Shown: one piece after another, positions 1 through 11,822 of the stretch
Layout of the letters: every line of letters begins with the position of its first letter
Position numbering within the stretch: position 1 is the stretch's first letter
Source: Nymphaea colorata
Taxonomy: Eukaryota; Streptophyta; Magnoliopsida; Nymphaeales; Nymphaeaceae
DNA: 64,000 nucleotides
Direction of reading: 5' to 3'
Assembly (NCBI RefSeq): GCF_008831285.2
Contig: NW_022204507.1
Location: 3,342,452-3,406,451 of the forward strand
Program-made: the position numbers and the translations under genes
Notes under the pieces: model-generated
What the model was told of the DNA's origin: nothing
Database searches by the model: none
Seen by the model: only the letters and a program-made list of their open reading frames with translations

Positions 1-127
1 CCAACATAAGCATAAAATGCTTATTCATGTGCATATATTTCTAATAGATGCACTAAGTTGGCATGTGCTAGAGGAATGCAAAATGAGAAACCAATCGATG
101 AACATATTAACAATTAAAATCATCAAC

Positions 128-264
128 CTTTGAGCTGCATTGTCTGTCTCTTCATTATCTATGCATTTTAGCTCGTTTTCATCAAAGCCTGTGCCCAAGC
201 AGGAAGTCTCAGGCACTGTATACAAATCGGTGCCAAAGTCATCAAAATTGTCCATATCAACATT
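128..264 (-). CDS. Candidate internal exon, unidentified protein
   Basis: On the minus strand a 137 nt open stretch is bounded by a good acceptor (TTGCAG before 264) and a possible donor (AAAG|GTTGAT after 128). It encodes an acidic peptide with the core DNFDDFGTDLYTVPET. The composition (acidic, no low complexity) looks like a real exon rather than random sequence. I do not recognise the family. The rest of any such gene would lie outside the window to the left, or in the AT-rich DNA to the right, where I could not assign further exons. It could be an isolated fragment like the others in this window. Confidence 0.35.
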
Positions 265-985
265 CTGCAATTATCAAAAGAAAACAAAAAATAGTCATGG
301 ACTAGCAATATCAATCCTCCTTGTTTCCCAGAAACAGATACCATCATAACAAGATGTTAAGGAATAAATTATCTAAAGCATAATTATTTCCAGTTAGTTA
401 AAACACCACGCACTTATTCACATTTGCCTCTGTTCTTGGGACCAGGGTTAGTATGGAATCGAGAGCGAGTAGAGAGACCCCTACAAATTTTTGGAAGTAG
501 GAACCAAGAAATGAACTGAAAGTGACCCAAAAGTATATCATGAAGCAAACGAGAACCAAAGTAGCAAGTTAAGAAACAACTAGCCAGCAAAAAATATAAC
601 TTATAAACAAAGATCAAACTTTAAAGTTTCAAACTCCAAACTTTTTGCATAATTAAGTTTTAAGCTTGGGCAAAGATTTATAAAATAGGGTTTGATTACA
701 TTAGCAATCTAGATTTTACTGAAAAAAGAAGCTTGCATCAGTTGCCCGAATGGGAAGCACAGTTCTGGTCACAATGGAAGCTGGCTTCTTTCTTTAAATA
801 GTGCTCTCAAGACACTTCAAAAGCACCTTACTTTTGGCTTTCCAATGTCCAAGCCCCGTTCGTAATGCTGCTACTGCTGCTTGGACCAGTTTCCAAACTC
901 AGGTGTTGTCACATTGAGTGCGCTGGCCTTGAGGGACACCAAGAATGCTCAGTTACCACCCTTATCATGTTTAGCATCTATGTTT
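265..985. other. AT-rich non-coding stretch
   Basis: I see no supported gene, RNA or repeat end here. Open frames are short and uninformative. The sequence could be intron or intergenic DNA next to the candidate exon at 128-264. Confidence 0.5.
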
Positions 986-1378
986 GTTCTGCATGAATAT
1001 ATAGTATATGTCATACGTAATACGTATAAATCACATAGTTACCTACATGTTATATGTTAATGTATATGGATATTATAAATATACATATATCATATACATC
1101 ATATATTTTATGTATTATATATATATTATACATTTACATATACGTTACATAGTAATATACTACATCTCTGATGTCATATATACATTATATACAACTATAT
1201 ATAATATTTATGTAATATACATGTTAAAACTATAATAGTTATATATACATATACATATAACCCTATACTATTTATGTCATATACTATAATATTATATACA
1301 TACAACTAGATGTACACATTATATACACAATATATTACTTGTATTACATATCTGTAATATATACATAAATTTATTATA

Positions 1379-1430
<52 letters not shown>

Positions 1431-2225
1431 GTGTGTGTGTGTATTTTTGTGGTTACGTAACATATATATACATATATAATAAATTATGTATTGCATATGT
1501 AATATAACATGTTATAAAGTAAGTCACATGGGTGCACGAACTATGGTGGCGCACTGGCACCAATGCGGGTCTGCCTGGCACGTCACTCAACTCGATCAAA
1601 CCTAATGGGATGCTCCTGACCGCATCTGTTATTCTTTTCTCTTGTTTTTTTTCTTATTTTCCTTCTCCTATCTTTTCCTCTTCTTTTTTTCCTTCCTCTC
1701 TCTCTCTCTCTCCTCCCCCCCCATTTACTCTATTTAATAAAACCTTGAATTTTGATGAGATTAAGGTAAGCTTGATAAAAAATTTAAAACTATACGTAAA
1801 TAACAAACAATGTGTATATATATATATATAGCCGCACCTGCACCCATGTGACATAGATGCATACTATATAACATAGTTACATACTATGGATATATACAAG
1901 TGTAATCATATTAATGTATGACATCATATATACATATACACATGTATGTATAAACATATATATAAACATTTACATATATATGTATGTATATGCATAATAT
2001 GTATAACATTTGAAACTATATATGTATGTACATAAGTACTATATTATACTATAATATAATGGTATAACATATAAGTGGAATATAATAATATATCTATTGT
2101 ATATGTGATATGTGTATACTTATATAGTATGTGATATGTTAATATACGTATATAGATATATGTTAACATATATACAATACATGTATGAAGTATATATTTT
2201 ATATTATACTGTACATATCAATGAA
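985..2225. repeat. TA/CATATA microsatellite-rich block
   Basis: About 1.2 kb is dominated by TATA, ATAC and CATATA words, with a pure (TA)n run near 1380-1420 that passes into (GT)n at about 1429-1442. The block is interrupted at about 1510-1800 by a segment of different composition that includes a pyrimidine (CT) run near 1697-1712. Long open frames here, such as Tyr/Ile-rich ones, are by-products of the repeat. Such blocks are length-variable and often misassembled. Confidence 0.85.
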
Positions 2226-4384
2226 TTTGAATGTGGACTGAAATATAAAATTACTGGGAACTTTGCCTCAGCAACCAGCTTATAGTGTTCAGGTTCTGCA
2301 CAATATGCGAGGAAAAGAAAGCAGAGTTAGCAAAGAAGCTACATTGCAATGAGATGCACAGCATAGCAGGTGAAAATAAGTAAACAACCTATCTTTGTCA
2401 CAATTCTCTCTAAACATTCAGCAAACTCGTGAAAGAGATGCTACTTATAGGTTTGCACGAGCATGGAGTCACATACATCAGTATGTACATGAAATTTTCA
2501 AGATTTTTCAGGAAAGCATTGCCAAATATAAAATATAAGTAGAAAAAATGTAATAAAACAGCTGAGAAGATAACACTAATTTTCAAGATTTTCTTGTTGG
2601 TTTGTTAACTACATATGGTTAAAATGGGAATTATACAATATACATGTAAAAACAACTTGACCCTCTAAAAAACAGTTTTTAGTGGGAGGGGGTTGCTTGA
2701 CTCAAAATCATAATTAACTGAAGGAAGGTTCTCAAAGAAACGTAGGTACATACTAGGCCTCACTCAGTAGCCTATTTACTTGGTTCACCTACATCCTTCT
2801 TGTATCACTAGGAACAAAAACTTAGTCAATACACAGAAATAAGGAATAGTTAATATCTAAACATGCACCATACACATCCACAGCAATGACAAACTAACTA
2901 CCGTAGAGATTTTATAAAGAAAAGTTCCATATGTCAACAGCATCAAAGTTCAATGTGGCTACTTTAATTTGTCTCAAAGTGAAGAAGCCAGTTCGGAGGT
3001 CGAGTTTGCCAAGTTCTGCAAAAGTTTCATGTTTAGATCAAGAAAATGGTGGGCTACATAGAAAGAAAATGAATGCCAAAGGCAGCAAAATAAGCATATG
3101 GGGTCATAGTCCAGCATTCCAAGGAGGACTACTTGAAAATGCACTACAAGAACTAACGCAAACGGTGGGCTATTGAATTGGGTAAGTTGACTTCACATGG
3201 TCAATGTTCACCAATGCACGAAGAAACATAAAAATAAAGAACATCAGAAGTTAACTTTGTGCTGACATTACAAACTAATTTTAACAATGCAAATATAAAG
3301 TTTGTGTTCTTATTCAACAGAAAAAAACAAGTCACAAAGCAACTCATACTCAAATACTATTTGATCGCAAATATTTTAAATACCAAATCAAAGACAACAA
3401 GTCCTTAAAGCATGTGATTGCATGATATAGAATTACCTTGTTCTTCTTGGCTATGCAAGATTACCCTGTTCCAGTTAGAACAAACTTGCGAACACAACAT
3501 TTACGAAGATTTAAAATCTCTCTCTCTCTCTCAAACACATGCCATATATTCACAATCCGAGACCTTAGTACCTGAATAGGCGTGACTCGAGATTCTTTAC
3601 AGGTTGTAGGATTTATGAACAGGGCGTCACCTTGCGAAACTCAGAAAGTGTAGGTATTTGTCAACATAGTAATTTAGTATAAGTGAATGAGAGCAATAGA
3701 AAGATAAGTAGTCACATAAGTGAACATGACACTAGTAAATCTTAGAGAAACAATGACCACTCCCACTTTTGTGGATAGGCAAAGGAGCAAGAATTATAAA
3801 ATAATATCACATAAAATTAGTTGACATCAAAGACAGGGCCACCCATGGCTTGGGATGTGCAAAGGCCCACATGCAGTGTCTCATTTCAAAATTTGCCATA
3901 TTAAAAAAAGGAAAAATGTTTTCTTAATGAAAGCAATTATAGAGAGTATAACAATTGCCGTGTTTCTTTTGTACAGGTTGCACATAAAGTTTGATGTGGA
4001 CAAATTTTTATGAACACCCATCTTCTCATTGAAAATCCATTTCAGGAGCAATTTTATCTTGTAGTGTGGATATAGTTTTATTTATAACAAATATAAAAAC
4101 AAGTCAACTTTTATAGGGACAAACTCCCAAAAAGAAGGCCCGTAAGTGGCATCACCTTTTGTCGTATTAAAAAAGAGTCTTAAAAAGGACATATATTGTT
4201 CATTAACTTATTAAGTTATTCTTGGGCAGTAGTGCAATTTGTTATTCTATTAACTAAACATATCTTCTGTTCAGGAAAATCTTACTTAACGACATTTTAT
4301 ATTCTACTAAATGACAAGACAGTGGCCCTGTGGCTCAACTTTCTAACTCTGCCACTGATTTGCATATGAGACAAAAAGACAAAC
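2226..4384. other. AT-rich stretch without a supported gene
   Basis: Short minus-strand pieces look faintly exon-like, for example around 2254-2298 and 3575-3640 with plausible donor sites, but none can be tied to a family. A short (CT)n run lies at about 3515-3533. The exon that should follow the GH2 exon at 4385-4624 was searched for by eye and not seen. Confidence 0.5.
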
Positions 4385-4624
4385 CTGGTAGCTCTTTGCA
4401 ATTTATATCTTTGAATGTACTCTCATAGAACCTCATAGGTGTTCTTGTGGGGCTAGTTACCAAATAAAATTTCCAGTAACCACTCAATGAGTGCACAAAT
4501 GGCATGCCCTCAACCCAATAGCCAACACTATCTAAAGAACTAGAAAAAGCATCGTCATTCCATGTGGCTAAGTTGGAAACCAGCACATCAACTTTGCTTT
4601 TGTTGCACCAATACTTGAGAGGTC
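4385..4624 (-). pseudogene. Isolated exon of a plant GH2 beta-galactosidase-like gene
   Basis: The minus strand carries a 240 nt open exon between an acceptor (TTTGTAG before 4624) and a donor (CCAG|GTTTGT at 4385). The peptide includes KYWCNKSKVDVLVSN, TWNDDAF and GYWKFYLVTSPTRTPM. This pattern is characteristic of the N-terminal part of the large plant glycoside hydrolase family 2 proteins (At3g54440 type, about 1,100 residues), just before the sugar-binding jelly-roll domain. The family hydrolyses terminal beta-galactosides. The next conserved GH2 segments were not found in the 4.3 kb downstream, and no first exon is visible upstream, so this is most likely a displaced fragment. A real gene with very long introns is the alternative. 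The family call is confident; the pseudogene status is inferred. Confidence 0.78.
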
Positions 4625-4889
4625 CTACAAACAGCGGTTGAATAACTTAAATTTTTAAAAGTATGTCAAGAATACATAGGGAAATATATGAAGGATGCCA
4701 AATTCAACTGTCTGCAATAAAAAAATGGAAAAAAAAAAGAGATGAACCCTGTACATGTGCCATCACAAATTGAGCTTCATACCTAAACAAGTTTAATTGT
4801 ACAAACTCAAATGCAAATCCCTATCTAAAGTTTTCCAATTAATCCACAAATCTGAAAAACAACATAAGATCATAATTTCAAAAATTGCA

Positions 4890-5651
4890 CTCACACATTG
4901 ATGCATAGGAGGAGGTGATAAAATGCTCCTATCTCTTTCTTCACAACCACCTTTCAATTGGCTACCAATTTTAGGAGAAAATACAATGCATGCAGAACCA
5001 ATAATCAAATTTTTATAGATCATCCTATTCCTCCTTGTTCTACTGCACCATCAACAATTATGAAGACAGGTAGAGTCTCCCCCACAAAAAGCATATTCAA
5101 GTGTCCTATGTACTCAAGAGAGAAAGGGGCTAGCCTTTTCAAGAGGCTTGAAGTGAGAAACAAAACAATGTGAAGATAATGATGTAGAAGAAGTAGCAGT
5201 AAATATAGATGACTATAAAACTCTAGTATACACATGCATCCTTTTATACCTGGTATAGCCATGACATGTGCAACTAACGTATCCACATTTAAATAGAATC
5301 ACAAGCTCAATGAAGAGAACACGACAGTTAACAATCAAACTGCAACTACTTTAACAAGACTCAAACAAGCATGCATTCTGAACCATGAGCACTACCCTGA
5401 ACCACGTCCCCACTATATTGAACTACAGCTAAGAAGGCAACAAGAAGAAAATTTAATTTAAAACTAAACTTTCACGCATCTCGAACTAGATCAAAAATCA
5501 AGAAAATTCAATTTAAAATGTGTTCTTCACAAAAAGAACATAAATTTCATAAGGACAACCAAATGGATCCATGTTTGACTTAGAGAAACTCGATTGGCTG
5601 TACAGAAAATGATGAAGGACATGCACAAGGGAGATTCAAGCCCCTTTGCTG

Positions 5652-5687
<36 letters not shown>

Positions 5688-5705
5688 GTATAGCCCCCTG
5701 ACTTC
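4890..5705. repeat. Dispersed repeat R1, copy a
   Basis: This stretch is closely similar, in the same orientation, to 21552-22357. Shared landmarks are the start near GATGCATAGGAGGAGG, the block encoding a minus-strand peptide GHLNMLF...DGAVEQGG in both copies, a long run of near-identical non-coding DNA, and an end at a CT microsatellite followed by CATGTATAG. The minus-strand open frame (5020-5286) is partly conserved between copies, but I do not recognise a protein family. No terminal repeats or target duplications were visible, so the element class is unknown. Confidence 0.8.
5653..5685. repeat. (CT)n microsatellite
   Basis: An uninterrupted CT run of about 33 bp lies near the right end of R1 copy a. 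The R1 copy at 22.3 kb has a shorter, interrupted CT run at the same place, so the run expanded or contracted after the copies separated. Confidence 0.9.
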
Positions 5706-6169
5706 AATCACTCCCATCCCCTCCACGCCCCTCTCCTTTAGCACCCACCTAGCCAAGCTGAATCCCTACCAAGTCCCTACGCACCCATGCACGTTATGCC
5801 TCCACCTGTATTCTCACCTAGAGGTCGCACCACATCCCTATCCTCGGACTCACCAAGGACTCCAAGAAAGAGTGACGCCTTGGATCCTAAAGCATGGACC
5901 TAGTGGCTCGGCAGCCCACTCCTTCTCATAGACATGAACGGGCTTGAGCTCTAACTCTAGAGAGACCCAAGTGAGGAAGGGCTCGAACACAATAAGGCAA
6001 TCAAAAACCTTACTAGATAATTTTCCTAGCAATAACACACAAATATATGCAAAATCACAATTCTCCCCACTAAACAAAAAGTCTAAAACTGTGTAGGTTG
6101 GACCACTAATCATTTGTTTGTTGGCAACTCTTCCTAAATATGCTCAAGTGTTATTCCGTACACTAAGGC
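5706..6169. other. Somewhat GC-richer stretch, no gene assigned
   Basis: Open frames exist on both strands (plus to 5931, minus 5850-6113), but neither shows a recognisable motif, and composition changes across the stretch. No repeat partner was seen in the window. Confidence 0.45.
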
Positions 6170-7620
6170 ATGACGTGTTTGCAGTAAAATAACTAGAACT
6201 ATGTACAAGACAATCATAGGCATCTAAGCCTTTCGTTACGAGAAACATTACTAAAAATAAATTGATAGCAAAAACTTTTCAGATCATCCTCCAAGGTTCT
6301 TTTATAAGGTGAGATTCTTTATACATAACGAATGATGCAGTATACAAGGTGGAGTACGAATACCTTCCTGCCATCATTGTATATATACAAGAAAATCTCT
6401 TGTCGAGTGAACCAAATTGACTTCAGACTCAGATTCTTTCGAGCAATTTCTCTACATACCTTCAACTCTTGCAACCTTTCCACAGAAAATAGACACGCTC
6501 GCCACATCATCTCTATTAGTATGGTACTATCATCTGTCAACAGCTTACCATTGTATCACGTGGCTGAGTTCTATTCCCCTTAGCGTGTGGAAGCAGAAGG
6601 AACACATTGCCTAAGACATATTTTTGGTTGAAAGGCATGGAAATATTTACTAGAGCATATAAATGTTTTCTTGAGGGGTACAAATTATGTTTTGCTATTC
6701 TTTAATCATAATAACCTATACAGGTGATGAACGCAACTGGGACAGTCCAATACCGGTGACGATTACAACTGGTATAGATGTCTAACGATGAGGTAGTTCG
6801 CAGCCGTATATACTTATACTGGTGAAATGTCTCGCTGCTAAGGTATTTATACCAGTGTTTTCTAGCACCAGTAGAAATTTCACCGCTATAAACCTATAAC
6901 AGGATTACCACCACTATATTACCTGAACCCATAACGTAACCACCACTGTATTTGAACCACACAACTCAACGCATGAAATGTGCACCTCGAGTGCCTGCTA
7001 TCGCTCATGTCTATCTCTCCCTCTACCTCTGTTTTGTAATTAATGCTTGTTTTTTTTTTTCATTTTTCTATTTCACATTGTTGTTGTTTAATTTTTTTAT
7101 CAGCCACATGGTAGAATTAGATAAAGGCGATAAGTGTTAATTTATTGAAGGTTGTATGTTGAATGAAATAGTGTAAGTTAATAAATGTTGGATAAAAATC
7201 ATAGAGTTTAGTGATTTGTTGAACTTATAACCATTTGACCAAACCGGTGCTCTCATGAGTATGTTGTTTAAACAAACCAAAGTAATGTTTTTTTTCATCT
7301 GCAGTACTTATAAGGAATTAAATATTTTACAAACTTTTATGTATAATTGTTGATAACAACTAATTAAACTTTCTCACAAATAGCAAAGCAGTGCCATCCT
7401 CCATGTCTGATTTTGGCGCCAAAAAAAAATGGTTTTTTTGCACTTGCTTTTAATTTCTGACATGATTTTTGTTGATATAATATGTTAGATTATTTTTGAC
7501 ATGAAACTTAAGCTTCACTATGCATCGCATAGCTACACATGCATCACCAACTTAGTGCATCGCTTCGCCTTGTTGTACTTCACAACAAATCAGCAGTTTC
7601 ACCATTTAGGTCCTTCTGAA
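6170..7620. repeat. Dispersed repeat R2, copy a (CACTA-like subterminal motifs)
   Basis: About 1.4 kb is similar to 14298-15735 in the same orientation. Shared landmarks are GGTTCTTTTATAAG near 6296, the stretch TACATACCTTCAACTCTTGC, a cluster of short motifs of the form ACYGGTG in both orientations (about 6720-6960), and the tail with TTGATATAATATGTT. Dense short direct and inverted motifs of this kind are typical of the subterminal regions of non-autonomous CACTA (En/Spm) transposons. I could not identify CACTA ends or a 3 bp target duplication, so the class is an inference. The similarity stops at the SEC16 fragment in this copy. Confidence 0.65.
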
Positions 7621-7639
7621 CGACCTGCTCTTAGGGATC

Positions 7640-8352
7640 TAGAACAAAAGAACTATCAAAGACAGAAGATGAAGGTGACTGCAGGCCATCATGATTGCAT
7701 CAGTTTGCTGTGTTCTCCCTTGAAAAAAACCAGCTTGATTTTGCAATTGAGATTGCAAAGACGTTGATGAGAATGTGGTGCCATGCTCCCCTATAGTTTG
7801 TCGAGATGTATTTTCATCCATTCTGCAAAGAAATCTGAATGAGAACAAAAACCACCAGAATCATTATCGCCCATACCTGTATGAAAGCTACTCCACTGCA
7901 CCTCCTTCATGCTCGCCCGGTTCTGCTTAGAACCCATAACAGATGGAAAATCTGCTTCCAAATTGTTGAGATGGGCATTGGCACCGTCACCATGCGCAAC
8001 CAACTCTGCTGGTATGGCAGACTCGTTGGACTCAACAACCACACCAGAACTACTCCCTTCTGCAACCTGATTTACTTTCTCTGGTTTGAATTCGACTGAG
8101 TTACTGACACTAAAGGAACCAGCATTTCCGGCAACAGCCTCGTCCACCTGAACTTGTGAATGGTACTCCGATTCACTCAAGGAAAGGTTCGCTAGAGAAG
8201 TGTCAGCAGGGGGCCCAGTTGATCCCATCGAAATCATTACCCTCCTGTTACTCAGCTGCAGAAGAACCATCGATCCGAAACTCATCATCCACAAGCTTGT
8301 CACAGAAACCTTCATCCGTCTGATCCTGCATAAGAAATGGAGAAGCTGCCAT
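7640..8352 (-). pseudogene. Broken 5' end of a SEC16/MAG5-like COPII scaffold gene
   Basis: Starting at an ATG at 8352, the minus strand reads MAASPF, then QDQTDEGFCDKLVDDEF. This matches the conserved N terminus of plant SEC16 (MAIGO5), the scaffold that organises COPII coat assembly at ER exit sites. The frame hits TAA at 8250-8248. Further SEC16-like sequence continues in a second frame: TSLANLSLSESE, then KEVQWSSFHTG and the SHSDFFAE signature near 7825-7900. A third frame follows (DENTSRQTIGEHGTT) to about 7640. Family proteins are over 1,300 residues; only the first 220 or so remain, without the ACE1 and C-terminal Sec23-binding regions. A stop, two frame changes and truncation indicate a pseudogene. 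Some frame breaks could be sequencing errors, but the truncation could not. Confidence 0.82.
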
Positions 8353-8583
8353 TGATATAACAGAAAGCAGAAAGAAATGCCCAAAATCTCAGATCAAACA
8401 CCCAACTTCCTTGTGAACGATAATTCGAATCGTCTTCACTGGAATCACCTTGACTAACAAAATTAACAGCAACCAAGACCTTAATTGTCCTGGATCACAT
8501 ACCCAAAAGCGACGAATCACAAATCAAACCATAAACAATCAACAAATCAAAATGAGCAACGAGAATAAATTTTAAAAAAAAAA

Positions 8584-9880
8584 GGAGAGTCATGACGGTT
8601 GTACACATGTTAGATGAAATTATATCAGAAACTACCTAGATGGCACAAGGAAGACCTTCTCCCTCCTCCAGAAAACCAGTTGTGGGCCAGAAAAACAAGA
8701 AAGGGATAGAGAAATGGCCGGAAAAAAAATAAAAAAAAAGAGAGGAGAGAGTGATCGATCTTACCAGGAACCAGCCATCGCCATGCTACCTTCGAGCTCC
8801 CCCTCCTTGATGAGGGCAGATCGTAAGAGGCAACCTCCAGAGGTAGACGAGAAACGGGCTAGAAATCTTTCCCCTGTTTCTTGGGTTTTTACATGGTAAA
8901 AATGTGATGCATTTTGGAAAACCGTTTAAAACCCGATATTATCATCTGCATCAAACATGCATTGGGAAGCGACTTTCCTTTTATGTTCTTCAAACATTTT
9001 ATCGGTGTCAAAGAAAAAAAAGATCCAAATCCATGTTCACATGTAATCCCTATCCGATCCAAAACAAATAGGAACTTAAGAAAACTGCATCCGCCTCATA
9101 ATATTTAGCGAACGAGGTGATAGCTGATGTTTTTTTAGTTTTTTTCTTTAATGAAAACTAATCTAGACCTACTGGTTTCTTCATTAAGCGCATCCAATCT
9201 GTCATGCTTATAATAGCCATAAGGTCTTTTAGGTTAGTGCTAACATAAATTCAAAATATGACTAACAAAAAAATAAAACATGTTCTGCAGTACTTATAGC
9301 CCTTTTAAGCTATATCAAATGATATTATTGATCAATCTCTATATGCAAATAGAAATTATGTCATAAGAAGGACCAAACACTCTTATCAAATTACATGGGT
9401 TGTAAAGCATCTCATTCAACTTAAGATCGCGATCGACCAAAAAAAATGCTGAACCTAAAAAAAAAGTTTAAACTAAAACTTTTCTTAGCGACAACTATAA
9501 TATCAAGAGTGGTCACAGTGAAAGGTTTGGGGGACCCTCTTATTTGCTAAACAACCCCTTAGAAGCCACCACCCCTTAGTTAGCATCAAACTTTGTCCCA
9601 TCAAGTCTCACCTCTCTTATTCTACTATTTGTCCTCATAAGATGAGGATTTACCCACATGTATCATTCGAGAAAAAAAAATCCATTTTGCACAATGAATT
9701 TTTTTTTTTTAAAAAAAGGTTAGCCGTCTCTACATTGGGTAGAAAGAAGACAGTTTCAGTTGCTTTGCAAAGTATCTAAGAAATTATTTGTCAATAGTTT
9801 GTCACCATTTACTTAAAGGATGGATCCATTAGGAATTTATTTTTTCTTATAAATCGAATATGAACAGGATACTGGAAAGG
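8584..9880. repeat. 1.3 kb tandem duplication, unit 1
   Basis: This unit is followed directly by a second copy at 9882-11195. Alignment by eye is continuous from GTCATGACGGTTG (8589, partner 9884) to CGAATATGAAC (9855, partner 11181). Offsets are 1,295 bp at the start and 1,326 bp at the end. Unit 1 keeps an A-rich segment of about 75 bp (around 9440-9520) that is missing in unit 2. Confidence 0.9.
8765..8895 (-). other. Possible SEC16 leader exon with 5' splice site
   Basis: Upstream of the SEC16 fragment the minus strand has a mixed-composition, UTR-like stretch ending in GGTTCCTG|GTAAGATC, a near-consensus donor. The SEC16 start codon lies about 410 bp downstream, so this could be a 5' untranslated exon followed by a leader intron. 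No clear acceptor AG is present directly before the ATG at 8352. The same stretch, with its GTAAG, recurs at about 10055-10190 in the tandem duplicate. This is inference from splice signals and position. Confidence 0.4.
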
Positions 9881-9881
9881 G

Positions 9882-11195
9882 GAGTCATGACCGTTGTTAC
9901 ACATGTTAGATGAAATTATTTCAGAAACCACCTGGATGGCACAAGGAAGACCCTTTTCCCTGCTCCAGAAAACCAGTTGTGGGCCAGAAAAACAAGAAAG
10001 GGATAGAGAAATGGCCGGAAAAAAAATAAAAAAAAAGAGAGAGAGAGTGATTGATCTTACTGGAACCAGCCATCGTCGTGCTACCTTCGAGCTCCCCCTC
10101 CTTGATGAGGGCAGATGTAAGAGGCAACCTCCAGAGGTAGACGAGAAGATGGGCTAGAAATCTTTCCACTGTTTCTTGGGTTTTTACATGGTAAAAAGTG
10201 ATGCATTTCGGAAAAACCGTTTAAAACACCGATACTTATCATCTGCATCAAACATGCACTTGGGAAGCAGACTTTCTTTTCTTCAAACATTTTATTGGGG
10301 TCAAAGAAAAAATGATCCAAATCCATGTTCGCATGCAACTCCCTATCCGATCCGAAACAAATAGGAACTTAAAAAACTGCATCCGCCTCATAATATTTAA
10401 CGAACGAGGTGATAGCCGATGTTTTTTTAGTTTTTTTCTTTAACAAAAAACTAATCTATACCTACCGGTTTGGTTGATGAAGCGCATCCAATCTGTCATG
10501 CTTGTAATATCCGTTATTAAAATAAAAATATTTTTTATTTTCAAAGCATTTTAAATTTTAAATTGATTTTTTTATTATTTGAAAATATACTTCTGTTTTG
10601 CGCGTAAAGTCTTTTAGGTTAGTGCTAACATAAATTCAAAATATGACTGTAACAAAAAATAAAACATGTTCCGCAGTTCTTATAGCCCTTTTAAGCTATA
10701 TCAAATGATATTATTCATCAATCTTATATCCAAATAGAAATTATGTCACAAGAAGGACCAAACACTTATCAAATTACATAGGGTTGTAAAGCATCTCATT
10801 CAACTCAAGATCGCGATCGACCAAAAAAGTGCTCACAGTGAAAAGTATGGGAGACCGTCTTATTAGCTGAACAACCCCTTAGATGCCCCACCACCCTTAG
10901 TTAGCTTCAAACTTCATCCCCATCAAGTCTCACCTCTCTTATTCCACTATTTGTGCTGATAAGATGAGGATTTACCCACATGTATCATTCAAGAAAAAAA
11001 AAATCCATTTGCACAATGAATTTTTAAAAAAAAAAACAAAAAGGATAGCCGTCTCTACATTGGGTAGGAAGAAGACATGTTTCGGTTGCTTTGCAATGTA
11101 ACTAAGAAATTATTTGTCAACAGTTTGTCACCATTTACTTAAAGGATGGATCCATTAGGAATTTATTTTTTCTTATAAATCGAATATGAACGGGA
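9882..11195. repeat. 1.3 kb tandem duplication, unit 2
   Basis: Second copy of 8584-9880. It carries an AT-rich insertion of about 95 bp at about 10513-10608 that is absent from unit 1, and lacks the 75 bp A-rich segment. Scattered substitutions and short indels show the duplication is not recent. It includes a copy of the possible SEC16 leader exon and its donor site (minus strand, TTCCA|GTAAG near 10068). Confidence 0.9.
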
Positions 11196-11461
11196 GAGAT
11201 CTTATAATTCTCTCAAGTAGAATATCTTTGTTTCAAAAAATTCAGGCTCTACCATTATAAACCGATCATATCACTATTTTTTTTTCAGTTTTGCACTGCA
11301 TTGATTTTACATCACTGCTTCCAAGAGAACACCCCGACACAGTTGCACTGGCAACATAGCAGCACAATCTTCTTTCTGTAGGCAGTAGATGAGTTCTATC
11401 AGCGATTATTTAATGGACATTAAAGAAAAAAAGCATTCATACAACATTCACACCAATATAT
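11196..11461. other. Non-coding stretch
   Basis: Mixed AT-rich sequence between the tandem duplication and the carboxylesterase remnant. Nothing is assigned. Confidence 0.5.
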
Positions 11462-11822
11462 CAAAACTGAGAGATGAACTTGAGATGAAGCCATCAACTC
11501 AGTAGATGCCTCCCCTAGGGGCTGCGCACATAGAAGGCATGTTCCTCTTCCGAGAAGACGTGCAACTTCACCACCTTACTTCCCAACTTCTTCAGCTTCT
11601 CCACTAATATCATGCCCTGTCCCTAGAACATTTTGGCCTCTCATCACCACCATCACCGCGATGTCTGGCAGCCCCTCCGCTGGTGGTTTCATAAGAGTCC
11701 CTGTTACCAACCCTTGAGGGCTGATAGATCAGGCACCCGGCTGGAGCGAGGACGTTGTGGATGATCTTCCCACTGACAGCGTCGCCCATGATGGAAAGCC
11801 GACGCGGAGGAAAGCCATCGAA
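11462..11822 (-). pseudogene. Carboxylesterase (CXE / GID1-like alpha/beta hydrolase) remnant
   Basis: On the minus strand, pieces of a plant carboxylesterase appear in order but in different frames. MGDAVSGKIIHNVLA (near 11740-11790) corresponds to the nucleophile-elbow region, usually GDSAGG. Then PPAEGLPDIAVMVVMRG and VEKLKKLGSKVV follow, and EEEHAFYV (near 11540) contains the family's catalytic His. PLGEASTELM closes the match. The active-site serine motif is degenerate, about 70-80 residues between the first two blocks are missing, and there are at least two frame changes and a stop. The family hydrolyses small esters in the cytosol. GC content is clearly higher than in the neighbours, consistent with a captured or displaced piece of an intron-poor CXE gene. 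Confidence 0.75.

Noticed and set aside
1008-1235. 75-codon Tyr/Ile-rich frame
   Set aside because: By-product of the TA/CATA microsatellite; no independent coding sign.
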